DNA of 64,000 bases from Trebouxia sp. TZW2008. Taxonomy: Eukaryota; Chlorophyta; Trebouxiophyceae; Trebouxiales; Trebouxiaceae. The notes beneath the pieces were generated by a model. It was not told the DNA's origin. It made no database searches and was given only the letters and a program-made list of their open reading frames with translations. Below, in pieces: positions 21,829 to 32,778 of the stretch (the stretch's first letter is position 1; each line of letters starts with the position of its first letter). Position numbers and translations under genes: made by a program. The DNA lies in contig BDIU01000062.1 of the NCBI GenBank assembly GCA_002118135.1, positions 186,001-250,000 on the forward strand, given 5' to 3'.

Positions 21829-22477
21829 TCAGCTGAGCACACAGGCTCTGGAGTCATAGAAGTCTTCACTTGGAACTGTGTGGCAGTATGCATAACCATT
21901 TCTGGGAATGCAAAGCTCAGCTCTGCCTTCGCAAGCAAGCCCTGCTTCGTTTCTGGCTGTAAAGCTAACAAAGTATGAACGCCCAAGGCTGAAAGAGCTG
22001 TCATTGCTGTCTTCGTTGGCTACATATCTCAAGAAGAAGCTGTTCAGGCCGTTCACTTGTGCATCACCACAACTGCCATCTTGACCATGACTCTGAGCAG
22101 CCTCATTCTGTCTGATGTCAGTGATGGCAATCAACATGCTGTCCTGAAGGCTCCTCAATTCCAGCAATCCTAGCAGAAACAAAGGAACCCCAAGGTCTGA
22201 AACTGGGCAAGTCAGATAGCTGCAAATCTACATATGCTCCACTGCATACTGGTGCCATCCTAGCGCTCTGCTCGATGCTTGCTGCAGGATCTGGGATGCG
22301 AGATCCTCTGACATCAGCTTCAACTGCTGCTCTGCTGACTGTGTAGACTGAAACCTCAAGATGTCCAGATAGCCAAAGCTCGCGGGCTGCAGCTGCCTGT
22401 GGTAATTGCTGAGAAGCAAGTGCTAGCACCGACAGGCAGGTACATAGGCAGAGACTGCGCCTGCTGCACGGCTGCAT
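21829..22477 (-). CDS. predicted secreted protein with signal peptide, two exons
   Basis: The 5' part begins at an ATG at 22477 and encodes a signal-peptide-like segment (MQPCSRRSLCLCTCLSVLAL, then ASQQLPQAAAA). The 3' part, ending at a stop at 21829, carries a beta-rich extracellular pattern: ITDIRQNEAA, DGSCGDAQV, LRYV, GRSYFVSFTARN, GLACEGRAELCIPR. That order (D.RQ.E, DG..DA, FLR, Y.v.F.A.D..G..C.G...VC.P) recurs in secreted algal and bacterial proteins. An intron of under 100 bases near 22240-22165 must join the parts, but its exact borders and the frame of the middle stretch (22419-22240, open in two frames) are unclear. It lies downstream of a CpG-rich patch shared with the methyltransferase gene. 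I do not know its function. Confidence 0.5.
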
Positions 22478-22599
22478 GAGATATGCAAGAGGTCTGTATG
22501 CTGAGGAGTATGCAGGTGTAGCCCGTGCTTTGCTTGCCCCGCGTGAAACCCGGGATTTGCAGCCCTGCAAACACGATCACACTGTCAAGCTGACAGTGT

Positions 22600-23005
22600 G
22601 AAATAGGGATTGGCGCCAATGAACGCGGCATGTATGCAGACGTGCAAAGCACAACCTGACGCACCGCTCTGACAGTTTCGCCTCCTGTTGATGCGCGCAG
22701 TCCTCCTATGAGCTGACGAGGTTATGCCAGATCAGGAGATGAACGGGAGGACTCACGCTCACTTTCGATGAAGGCTCGAGCGCAATCAGGCAGACACGTC
22801 GATCGCCGCTTGGAGGCAGCCTGCTTGCGTTTTGACGCCAATGTCGCGTTAGACGAAAGACACGCCGTCGACTTTGAGCACCAGCTGCACTCGACATGAC
22901 GGTCTGACATGACCCATTCGAACCACGCAGTGTAACGCTCATCGTGCGTTACAACTGCGTCATGGTACTCATTAATGAAGGCCTTTGGAACCTGTTCTCT
23001 CTTTT
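22600..23005. promoter_or_regulatory. CpG-rich bidirectional promoter region
   Basis: Separates the divergent secreted-protein gene (-) and methyltransferase gene (+). CpG is dense at 22670-22960. No TATA-like element is evident. Confidence 0.5.
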
Positions 23006-24174
23006 ATGGACGCTGTCAATTTCAAGCGATTGATCAAAGACAAGTTTGATGCGCGAAACACATACGATGAGGGAGATGACAGGCATCCACCGCTCGCAAT
23101 CGAGCTCATCCGCAGAGCCAAGCTTCAGAAAGGCTGGAAGGTGCTTGATCTCGCCTGCGGCACCGGCTTGGTTACCTTCATGGCTGCTGCCTCTGTTGGC
23201 CCAAAAGGGTTTGTCACAGGAGTGGACATCTCTCCCGGCATGATCCGGCAGGTCTGGATTCGACCCAATAAATCTGTACCGCAGTTGCTTTTCAGTCCAC
23301 CTGTTAAGCCCACGCCTGCAGGCTGAAGCCAAACTAGATCCCTCCGCCTCCTCAAATGTTCGCTTTGAAGTTGGAGACTTGGAGCAATGCAGCTACTCCA
23401 AGCATTCCTTTGATGCCATACTATGCTCCTCAGCCATTTTCTATGTTGACATGAAGAGCTTCAGCAAAACCCTACATGATTGGCTCAAGCCTGGAGGGAT
23501 TTTGGCGTACAACACTCTCAAGGCATGTCTGTACAAGTTGTGGATGTCACATCGAACTCCTGCCAACAGGTCCTAACTAAGACCATGACAACCTGCTACT
23601 GCTCTGATGGCGTCATGGTAAACTTGCTGTGATTGCCATTGCTGTGCGCAGGAGCCATATACGCCGTTGATTACTCTGATGAACAAGCTGCTGGAAAAGA
23701 GGGGCTTTGCTGAATACAGCTTTGACAGGCCTTGCTCCCAGACGCACTCTGAAGAAGAAAACGTCAATATTTTGCAAGCTGCAGGATTCAGCAACATCCA
23801 GGTATTTCGTTTTTCCTATTGTTGGCAAAACGCTCTGTTGCACATGGCCTGCCATGCAACTCAAGTCAGGTTATCCCTCTGGCTTATATATTGCAGTCTA
23901 CAAATGTATGTTGCAGGTTGATGAGACAGTTGGGCTGCTTTTTGAGAAGCCAATTGCACTTGATGAATACACCACAAAAGGGCATGATCTTGTGGCTGTC
24001 GCTTTCAGACCGTTCTTCCCTGTCTTGGACACATTGACAGCAGAGGATCAGCTTGCCCTGAAAGAGGAATTCCACCCACAAGCTGACTCGCTAGGCCAAA
24101 GTATGTTGAACTCAGCTGGATTGGTTGAGGACAAGCACTTTGACCTGTGGGTCACAGCGCATGCGGCGCACTAG
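23006..24174 (+). CDS. class I SAM-dependent methyltransferase (UbiE/COQ5-like fold)
   Basis: Four exons, 23006-23251, 23322-23522, 23652-23801 and 23917-24174, all joining in phase 0, give 284 residues. Motif I is WKVLDLACGTGLVT and motif II is TGVDISPGM. FDAILCSSAIFYV and LKPGGILAYNT match motifs IV and V of class I methyltransferases of the UbiE/COQ5/Methyltransf_11 group. The substrate cannot be told from sequence, and the C-terminal third (PFFPVLDTL, KHFDLWV) does not match a family I can name. Intron 2 appears to use a GC donor (CTCAAG|GCATGT): no nearby GT donor keeps phase 0 with the next exon. The ATG at 23006 is the first in frame after the CpG-rich region. Confidence 0.85.
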
Positions 24175-24980
24175 GTTTTTGGAGCATCCTGTGCTGACCC
24201 CATTGCTTGGTACAGACCCTTTGCTTATTGCATTGCCTTGTCTGCTATGGTTGTCTGCAGCTCAAATGCGATTCTGTAGCAGTGGTTGTGAGGCAGGTTC
24301 AACATGACAAGCATGTATGCTGGTGACCGATTTGCTCCTCAGCTCGGCTGCTTGCATGACTTCTTTGCACCAATTTTGTTCATTAGTTCTGGAAGGTTGC
24401 CTTGCTTGCAGTGACGCGTCAAGGCTAGGTCAGACAAATGTAGTCTGTCAAGAGCCGTTGGCAGGTGCTCAGCATGTTCTGTTGCCCAAGATTGCAAGAC
24501 TATCATGCATACATGCCATTCACTGATTGGCTACATGCCTGAGTATACGCCGTAGAAAGCTTCATGAAACAGAACGTTTGCACCAACATTGCGGCATGCA
24601 AATCAAGAATGTGCTGTATATGCCTGCAGTGCCTTTGCATTCGTTTTGACAGCTGTCTGTGCTTGTGTGAACAAAGAAGCAGGCACTGTGTCCAGTCACA
24701 GGTTTAAATGAAATAAAGCAGCTCTTGCTATTATCAGACTTAGACAGCCTGAGTCCAGCACTGTCAACAGAAACAGAAAATGCACTCATGCATATGTAAT
24801 ACTGCTACCTGCTACCAAACAAGTGGCCAAGCATAAACATGGGTGCAGCTTAGATGCTGTCATGCGTGAGCATCCCCACAGCACCAAGCAGATTGCTGCT
24901 ATGGCCTTGAGCTGCCAGCAGGTAAACAGGATGCAAGATCCTACTTCAGTGACATGATGCACATGACTTTACGCAAAACA
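24175..24980. other. convergent 3' regions
   Basis: Lies between the methyltransferase stop and the IFT43 stop on opposite strands. It presumably holds both 3' UTRs. No other feature seen. Confidence 0.5.
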
Positions 24981-26318
24981 TCATCCATCGTCTGCACTTG
25001 TGCCATATAGAGGCTGCTGTTCTGCACTCAGCTCAGAAGCCACCTCTGCAAGGAGAGCCTCGTAGTCCCAAGACACCTGCTCCTCTGCAACCTGTACATC
25101 ATGCTCACATCAGAATGCTCATTACTTTATGCAGCACAGCCAGTTGTAGAAGTTGCAATAAAGCTTGCAGAAACAGGCGATGAGATGCTTGCTTTGATAG
25201 TCAGACAGGATTGACAAGGCTTTGCTGGTGGTGGGAGTTGTTGAGATAAAGAGACCATGCCAAAGCCACGTCTATTGTGCAGCAACAGAAGGCATGCGAG
25301 CATTGAAAGGTAAGCTGGCATTGCATGCGCAGACGCTACAGGTACACCCTCAAGCTGGTTTTGAGCAACGCTGATTTGTTGCGATACCGCATAGCATACC
25401 TCATTTGCAGGACAGAGACGTGCCGTCAACAGTGATAAGTCAATCTCACGGTCCTTGGCAATTGCTGGCAACTGGAAAAGATCCTCGCTCTCAAGATCAG
25501 CAATGTCCACCACTGACACGCTGCGCATGGCTGGCGCTGCAGCAACTTGCATAGACATGTCCTCTGCAGCCTCAAGGTCAGGGATCTCCATGAACTGCTT
25601 CAGACAAGATCAAGTTGTTACAACCAGTGGAGTATGACAAGCAATGCAAAAGACTCAACCTACTGTATCCACATTCTCTATCTGTGCAGGCTGTGCTGCA
25701 AACTCTGGCTCCCTGAAGCATAGCAGCCATGTGTTAAAAGGGTGTAGGGACAAATGACTAGACAAGCTTTATGCTTGCGCCTAAAACCAGACCACAAGTG
25801 GCGTCATCTAGCAGAGACCGTGTTTCTCTGGCTGTGAGCTGAGCAGCCTTTCTGCGTGATACTCCTGCAAGTTGTGGAGAACCAGCATGGGCAGCTGTGC
25901 TATCTGTTGTTGACAGCTGTAAAGGGGTTGAAGTCACTGGCTGAGATGTGGCGCTTGCATCTCCTGCCCAGCCACCCCTCCTACGTGGGACCTGTTGTCG
26001 CAGTGCTGACGTCAGGCTTGAAAAGGATTGTGACTACCTCTGATGCACAGCGAATGCAGAAGCCAAAAGAAGAGCAGGGGTGATGATCAGCAACAGACCT
26101 GAGGTCTTGGTCCGCTGGGAGCAGCGGGCGCAGCTTGATCAGGAGCAGCTTGAGCTTCAACTGCAGCTGGAATGAGATGGCCAGCACGTCTGCCTGTGCG
26201 AGGACCCTGCCAAACAGGCAAACTTTTGACGCGAGCGATCCCGGGTAAACGCACACACAACAAAAAGGCTTGCCTGCGGCCTGACAGTCGTGGGCTCGGA
26301 GGGCGGCGTCAGCTCCAT
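24981..26318 (-). CDS. IFT43: intraflagellar transport protein 43 (IFT-A subunit)
   Basis: IFT43 is a small subunit of the IFT-A complex, which drives retrograde transport in cilia and flagella. Six exons, 26318-26274, 26206-26099, 25991-25819, 25712-25664, 25594-25400 and 25091-24981, join in phases 0, 0, 2, 0, 0 and give 226 residues (human about 208). The family signatures occur in order: basic TGRRAG near the N terminus, GGWAGD then SRRKA, and IPDLEAAEDMSMQVAAAP. These are followed by DREIDLSLLTARLCPA and a C-terminal VSWDYEALLAEVASEL. The first intron has a GC donor (CCGCAG|GCAAGC). The third exon's 3' border was chosen by phase and is less certain than the others. The gene implies flagellar machinery, hence a motile stage at some point in the life cycle or recent loss of one. 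Confidence 0.88.
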
Positions 26319-26747
26319 CAGTCTGGACCTCGAAGGCTGTAGGCTGCAGCAATAACAGAGCAGGCGAGCTTTGCCTACACGAGATGCTCGTCATGATGAG
26401 CATGCTGAGCTCATGACCAAGTGTATCTTCTTCAAACTTTAACCTGATCCAGCGAAGCTATGAACGCTCAAGCAGTCGGCAGCGCTTGTATGCTCCTTGC
26501 ATTCACAGCGCATTAGGCAGTAGGAAGCTATGACCGGACAGTGGCCACGCTGCGCATGCCTATAGCACGACGAGTATTGAAAGCATGAGCGCGATAGTGT
26601 TTCCAAGCCCGGTTAAGCCAGGTGCTACTCACGCTGTCGCAAATGCTGCTTCGTTTGGATGCAACGGTGCTTGCCTGAAGGCACGCAGCTGTTGCATTTG
26701 TCGATTCGTTGGTCCCTGACGAGACGTGTGGTATATATGCTATATAC
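26319..26747. promoter_or_regulatory. CpG-rich bidirectional promoter region, TATA-like element on + side
   Basis: Lies between divergent IFT43 (-) and mTERF-like (+) genes. CpG is enriched across the interval. TATATATGCTATATACATG runs into the plus-strand start at 26731-26750 and could be a TATA-like element or just leader sequence. Confidence 0.45.
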
Positions 26748-28727
26748 ATGTCTGCAGGCGCACTGCACACGGCGGTTGTGCAGGACCTTGCACGCCGTCT
26801 GAATGTCTCATGCCCGGCTGAGCCGGATCGTATAGCAGCCCGGCAAGGCCCTGCAAGCAGCAATGTGCAGCAAAATCTGGCCTCAGTGACAGCACAGTCG
26901 CTGCAAGCAGCAAAACTTGAAACAGCCTTTGTTAGCTCTGTGCCTCAATCAGCAAATAGCGCAGACGCATGGATTGCGCATGATGAACTCAGCACAGATG
27001 AAGCCAGCACAGCTTTAAGGGCTTTGGCACACTCTGCTGGGTCATGGGCAAGCTTTTGCGTTCAGCATGATCTGGCCTGCAGTGCTGCGAGCTCTAGATC
27101 TGCTCAGATCACAGCTAAAGTAACAAAAGCAAAGCTGCAAGGCAGGCGTGCAAGGCTGCAAGCTATTTTTGCAGACAGCGATGTCAGCAAAGCTGTGGCT
27201 GCAGACCCCTTGCTGTTGTCATACCGTTCAGAAACTCTTGTGAGCCATATGCGGCATCTGCAAGACTTGTTAGGCAAAGCTGAAGCATCGCAAATCATTG
27301 CGAAGTTGCCAGAGCTGCTTCACTATAGGCCTTCCACATTGTCTGACAAGCTGGACACGCTGTATGATATGCTACCAGATGCAGATGTAGGCAAGGTATG
27401 CGATGCTCTGGTCAGTTAGTTGCCTGTGGCCTTAGTGTCAGGCTTGGATGCTTTGTGCATGCACTTAATGCAGATTTGGCTATTGTGTCTGTGTCTGTGT
27501 CTAAGTCATGTGAATAAGGAATTCGTTTAAGTTGCTGGTGCTGCGCATGCTTTGCTTTATGCGCTCAATGATGCCCAGCATGCATGAAGCTTGTTTGTGG
27601 CAATGCAGATGATAGTCAGGTCTCCCTTTCTGTTGGGTCTGACTCATGAGACGCTGGCAACACGCATGAAAGCGCTACAAGGCGTCTGTCCAACAGCTGA
27701 TGTGCAGCGCATGATTGAACACTATCCCAGTCTGCTTGAGGTGAGCCCTGTTATTGTCATCCCCCGACTGATCTCATCAACATGGCATTGCTTCTGTTCA
27801 AGCTTCACCCTGGCATTCACTACATAGCTTTTTGTGCAATGCAGTGCAAGACTGGCAAAGTCGTAGGCAATCTGAGAGCATTGCAAGCGTTCTTGCCAGA
27901 GAGGATGGACACCACTGCTGTAATCCAGTACATGCCAACCCTACTCTTGAGCGACATCAAGAAGGTGTGGAGCAAGTTGTTTCATTATTTGCCTGCAGTC
28001 AGTTAGACAGGGCGCGCAATTCTGTTGCATCCTTGTCAAGTGTTGGTCGTTGTGGATGCTGCTGTCTATGGAGGCTGCAACAGAGCCTGTCTCTCAAGGC
28101 ATTGTTGATGCAGGTTGAGCAGAAGTACACACGATTGCAAATATTGTGCATGCACAAGCCGCGATGGCGAAGGGATCTGGCCATGATTGGACGCAAACCT
28201 GCTACCTTTGCAAGGTTGCTTGGGGTATCAAACAAGTAAGCTTTCAAGCCAAAGCAACATGTGTATGATATTTAAATCACAGCTGCCGTCTCTCACATGA
28301 CCCATTCACACTAGTACAAGAAACCATGCCCAAGCTGTGCAATGGCCACAAAGAACAAAATCAGGACCAACAGTATGATCTGAGTTGATGTCACAGCTTG
28401 TGGCTCTGGCTATGTGTTCTGAACAATGGTGACATGCCATGCAGGGTACTGGATCGGCTGTCATTTTTGATAGAACAGCAAGAAATGCCTGACTTAGCAG
28501 CCAGTACTGTCCTGTTGATGACTCACTCAAAGTTCATGACCAGATTTCCTGAGTTTGAAGCCTGGCAACGTCACAGACAGGCTGCACAGCACATCAATGC
28601 TTGGCAATCCGGGGCAGATTCCAACAGTGCGCTAGCTGTGCTCAGCAGCATGGATCAAAGTGATTTGCCAAGCAGTGCTGTTGACCTCAAGCCATCACAG
28701 CGTGACAACAATGTTTCTGTCAAGTGA
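26748..28727 (+). CDS. mTERF-like protein, predicted organellar
   Basis: Five exons, 26748-27395, 27609-27740, 27845-27964, 28114-28235 and 28445-28727, join in phases 0, 0, 0 and 2 and give 434 residues. From about residue 125 the protein is a chain of roughly 35-residue two-helix units with the mTERF pattern of Pro followed by Leu pairs, for example ADPLLLSYRSETL, LPELLHYRPSTL, SPFLLGLTHETL and YPSLLE. mTERF proteins bind nucleic acid and regulate organelle transcription or intron splicing. The N-terminal 120 residues are Ala/Ser/Gln-rich with few acids at the very start, compatible with a transit peptide. An in-frame TAA at the end of exon 4 overlaps the donor AACAA|GTAAGC. If that intron were retained the protein would end there, so the last exon is the part to test. 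Confidence 0.75.
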
Positions 28728-29142
28728 TCTTGTGCAGTGCAATGCGTCTGCGTCTTGGAGTGCGCGCTTTGAGTGAGAGGTTTTGCAAGTACATTTGTGT
28801 GCGTATTTGCAGCTGTAGAGACGTGTTGCCATGTTACATTTGTTTCTTCCCGGTGTTCTTGTCGAGTCCCTGCACAATGCGTCTTCATTGACTGCATGAC
28901 TTTCGTGCTGAGGCACTGTCGAAACGATTGTTGCATCATGATTATTTGGGAGGCAGGCGTTATGTCGCATCAATCGAGGCTGGCGTTATGTCGCTGCTCC
29001 GACACTTGACATGGACTTCCCGAAGACATGACCTGCCTAGCGCAGCCGGCATATCACATGTACAGACCCATGCTGCTAAGACGCAAACTCTTCTGCGATA
29101 GTTTCGCGAAACAATCGCATCCCCGGAAGAAGTCTCACGGCG
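28728..29142. other. mTERF-like 3' region and CpG-rich 5' region of RING-CH gene
   Basis: Tandem same-strand spacing. CpG rises from about 28960 to 29260, around the next start codon. No gene seen. Confidence 0.45.
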
Positions 29143-30323
29143 ATGACTGACAAGGAGCACGAAGTGTGCTGGGTTTGCTTGGGTCCCTGTGAGCCAGGTC
29201 GACCTCTTGTGCAAGCATGCTGTTGCCCTAGAAGCGTGCACAGATTGTGCCTCGCACGTTGGCAGCTGCAATCAGCTGGCAAAATGTAAGCATCCTTGAG
29301 TCGAGACAGACACGCGGTGTCAAACTCCTGCATTTAAAACTTTGTTTGGCAGACGGTCTTGCTTGGCAAGCATGCACTCCGTTGTTGTAGTCTCACCTGA
29401 CAACTGCTGCATTGGTGCAGTGAAGAGACAGCCTGTCGTTTTTGCTTTGCAACCTTGCCGGACTGGCGATCAGCATACAACCTGCCGACAGCCACGCCTG
29501 TCATGTCGGTGTGGCACAACAAAGTTCACCATCTGCTCGAAGTCAAGCCAGGCGTGACAGGACAAGCAGAATTCCAGCGCAACATCCGAGATATCTTTGC
29601 GCTAGGTCCACATGACATTATTGAACTCACTTTTGGATGCAAAGAGCCTGGGTCAGGTGAGCTGCTGATCTCAGATGATCTGCCGTTTAATGACCTGCTT
29701 GCAGGTTTGGGTACATTCACAAATTCTGTCTACAATCCTTGTAGTAGGTAGTGATCAGTAGGCAGACACAAATGAACAACAGTCTCAGTCTGTTGTTCCC
29801 GATTGTACACTCAGCATGCCTCCTGTATAACATAATCATATCTGCAGATCAAGATATGGCTTTGAGAGGGTGGCAGTCATATGATGCAGCAGTGCACTGT
29901 GCAGCCATTTCAGCTGGTGCCAGGGGTGCAGACAAGCCTTGCGCCAACCAGGAAATACACACCAAACAAGCAGGACATCAAGCACCACAGCATCAAGCAA
30001 CACAGGCTCCACAACAGCAAATGCAATCCCAAGCCATGCATTCATCAGTCAGCAATGCAGCCATGTGCCAGCCATATGATCAAAGCAGCTCGTCATCAGC
30101 ACTGACAAGTTGGCAAGAATCCCCGGCTGTGCAGCGCAGCCTTTCAACACAATCAACGGGTGGTTCTGCTCAACATGAGGCCATTTCAAGGGAGTCTTTG
30201 AACATTCACAGGTCGTGCACTTCACATGGAGGAAGAGCAAAGGCATCATTGGTGCCTGCTGTTCTGCGCACCTTACATGCTGGGAGCAAAAGGTCAAGGC
30301 GTGACATGGCCCGGCAGCGCTGA
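29143..30323 (+). CDS. RING-CH (RINGv) ubiquitin ligase-like protein with an algal C-terminal domain
   Basis: Three exons, 29143-29285, 29421-29710 and 29848-30323, join in phases 2 and 1 and give 302 residues. The N terminus is a RING-CH zinc domain: CWVCLGPCEPGRPLVQ, CCCPRSVHRLC and CRFC supply the C4HC3 ligands, and the CRFC pair is created by splicing exon 1 to exon 2. RING-CH proteins are usually E3 ubiquitin ligases. Here no transmembrane helix is seen, unlike most MARCH proteins. Next comes a compact beta-rich region (VWHNKVHHLLEVKPG, IIELTFGCKEPG, SYDAAVHCAAISAG). I cannot name it but it has the look of a conserved domain. The C terminus is Gln/Ser/His-rich and ends basic (KRSRRDMARQR), a possible nuclear signal. 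The exon 2 donor at 29711 (GTACAT) was chosen over one at 29750 because it keeps a long open third exon. Confidence 0.8.
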
Positions 30324-31038
30324 AAGCACTAACTTTGTGCATTGCTGCACACACATGCCATGCTGGATGCCATGTAATCTGATACGTCTTGTTGCATTAG
30401 CAACACATGCCATATCTAGCTAGAATGTGTTGCAGCTGTTACAAGTGTCTTGCAGCATATCAGCACTGTGTTAGACAACTGCGTTTAGTGCAAGCATTGC
30501 TGCAAATATCTTGCAGCGTGCTGGCACCAGCGTCCATTTGGTGTTCCAAGCTTACTGCAAGCCTTGGGTTGCTTCAAAGGGTCTCTGTATTTCCAGTTTA
30601 CTTCCGGCAACTGAACTTTGCAACCTTTGCTTTTTGGCATAGATACATCAAAGACTGACAGCATTGTCATCTGAAATGTGCTTGAATCCCGCACAGTCAA
30701 CCTACTGTCATTACATTGCAAGCTGTTCAGACAAAAAGTGGACCAAACTTTGTGCCCTGGAATGGCTTGAAACAGACATTATGACCGGCTGCAGCATGTC
30801 GGCCTACCATCATGACAATAGCGGTCATATGATCAAAGGTGTGCAAGGATGCAGGTACTCATATATGCGCATTGCATTGCTGCAACGCCTCAGCATTGCT
30901 GCTTTGGGGCACAGCAGCTTTACAAGTACCTTTCAAATCCCTTGCTCAGCCAGTGGGACCACTACAGCTGTATGCATGTCAAAAGCAGTCACATATATCA
31001 TGCCAATGGCATGATATTCAAATTGTCATTGTTGTTAA
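30324..31038. other. convergent 3' regions
   Basis: Lies between the RING-CH gene (+) and the SET gene (-). Nothing beyond presumptive UTRs is seen. Confidence 0.5.
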
Positions 31039-32745
31039 CTATAGAGATTGAGCTGCAGTGCATGCTTGATGCAGTATCTGCTTCTTATGCAAGCGATATT
31101 GCAATGCCAACTGCACGTTGGCACTGAGCGTTCCTTGCTGCAGATCTGTGATGTCTTGTGCCATACTTGTGGGAAACTGCCTCAGTATGTCCTTGCAGCG
31201 CCTTGACACTAAATCGCCTGCATGACATGATACAGTCAACTGCGCTGCAAATTTGCTTGACCCCATAGAAGGGATGTTACAAGTTACAAGCACACACAGG
31301 ACCAACCTGGCATTGTCATATACCTGGAGCATGGGCTCACAAGCGACAGCGCAGACAAGCAATCTCCACAGTGTTTTGAGTGCCAAATAAACGGCCAGCC
31401 ACAACATTCACATTGTTGTAGCACAGCAATGTTCACACAAACATTAGACAACCACTGCACACTGAGAACAGTCAGATACAGCGTAGCAAAGACATGCTTG
31501 CAGTAGGGGCATTGGGGCAATGCATGCTTTCTAATTTTTGCGTAACGGCTGCCACAGCTCGGATCTAGCCATAAATATCTGACTTGTCACTGAATGTTAA
31601 GCACACACAGGCACATCTTGGCAGCGACATACCTGCAGTAGGGGCATTGGGTTGATGCATGCTTGCCAGCTCTTGAGCAGCATGCACCAGCCGCTCGTCA
31701 AAGCCAGTAGCAGTCACCACAAGCCTGCACACGACTTCAAGGATTGCAGACACAGCTGAGCTGTCAATCCATTCAGGCAGATAGAATCTATCTGCCCGCT
31801 TCAAGGCAAATACCTTCAATTCGTAATGCAGCAATAACAGACATGTGCTGTATGCTGCATGTCAAAGCCAGACACAGTCGATTTAGGCAGGATCAAGCCA
31901 GAATGTAAGTAGGAAAGATCTCAAATGGATGCTGTCCTGAACACACCTGGTCCAATCACCAGGACCCAGCCTGTGTTCCAGCTCTGCCACTTGCTGTTCA
32001 ATGCTGTTCCTATCAGCTTGCAACGCCCCTTGCTGTTCAATGCTGTGGTGATTACTTTCCAATTCCCCTTGCTGCCGCATGCCTTGTCTATCAGCCTGGG
32101 AAGCCCCTTGCTGTTCAATGCTATGCCTATCAGCCTCAACAACAGCCTCCTCTGCTAGTGATGCCCCTGCATCACTTGTCGGGTGATTTGGTTCTGCCTT
32201 CTGACGCTGCACTTGACTTGTGCTTGTCTTTGAGCTAGATGCAATGTTTTGTACACCTTCGCTGCTTTTGATCTGATGCATGGAGTCAGTTGCTGTATGC
32301 TTTGGCAAGTCATCACCCCGCTGTCTTGTCTGATCACTAGGCTCTGCCTTGCTTACAGACTGAATGCTGACTGTCTCATTACTGACTGCTACTGCTGGTG
32401 GATGCTGACTGCTTGCAACTAAGGGCTGAGCTGCAGATTGCACAGCCGACTGGACTTCTGCTGCTTGCCCTGCTTTGCATGCTGAGGTGCCTTGCAGCGT
32501 TTGACTTTGAACAGGCGCTGGCTGCTGCTCACACTGCTGCTGCTCCTGAGTCTTGTGCTCATGCTGTGAAGCTTCCGCTTGTCTTAGCTGCTGCTGCTGC
32601 TGCTGCTGTGTTTGAGTTTGAACAGGCTGCTGCTGCTGCTGTGCTGAGGTTGACGCCTGCGGTTGCAACTGCTCATGCTGCGAAGCTTCTGCTTGTCTTG
32701 CCTGCTGCTGCTGTTGCTGCTGCTGTTGGTGACGTGGTGATATTG

Positions 32746-32778
<33 letters not shown>

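Noticed and set aside
22228..22419. Alternative reading (FGYLDILRFQSTQSAEQQ and onward) of the secreted-protein gene
   Set aside because: It looks protein-like and could splice to the downstream exon, but has no start or signal peptide upstream in frame. Kept only as an alternative to the called frame.
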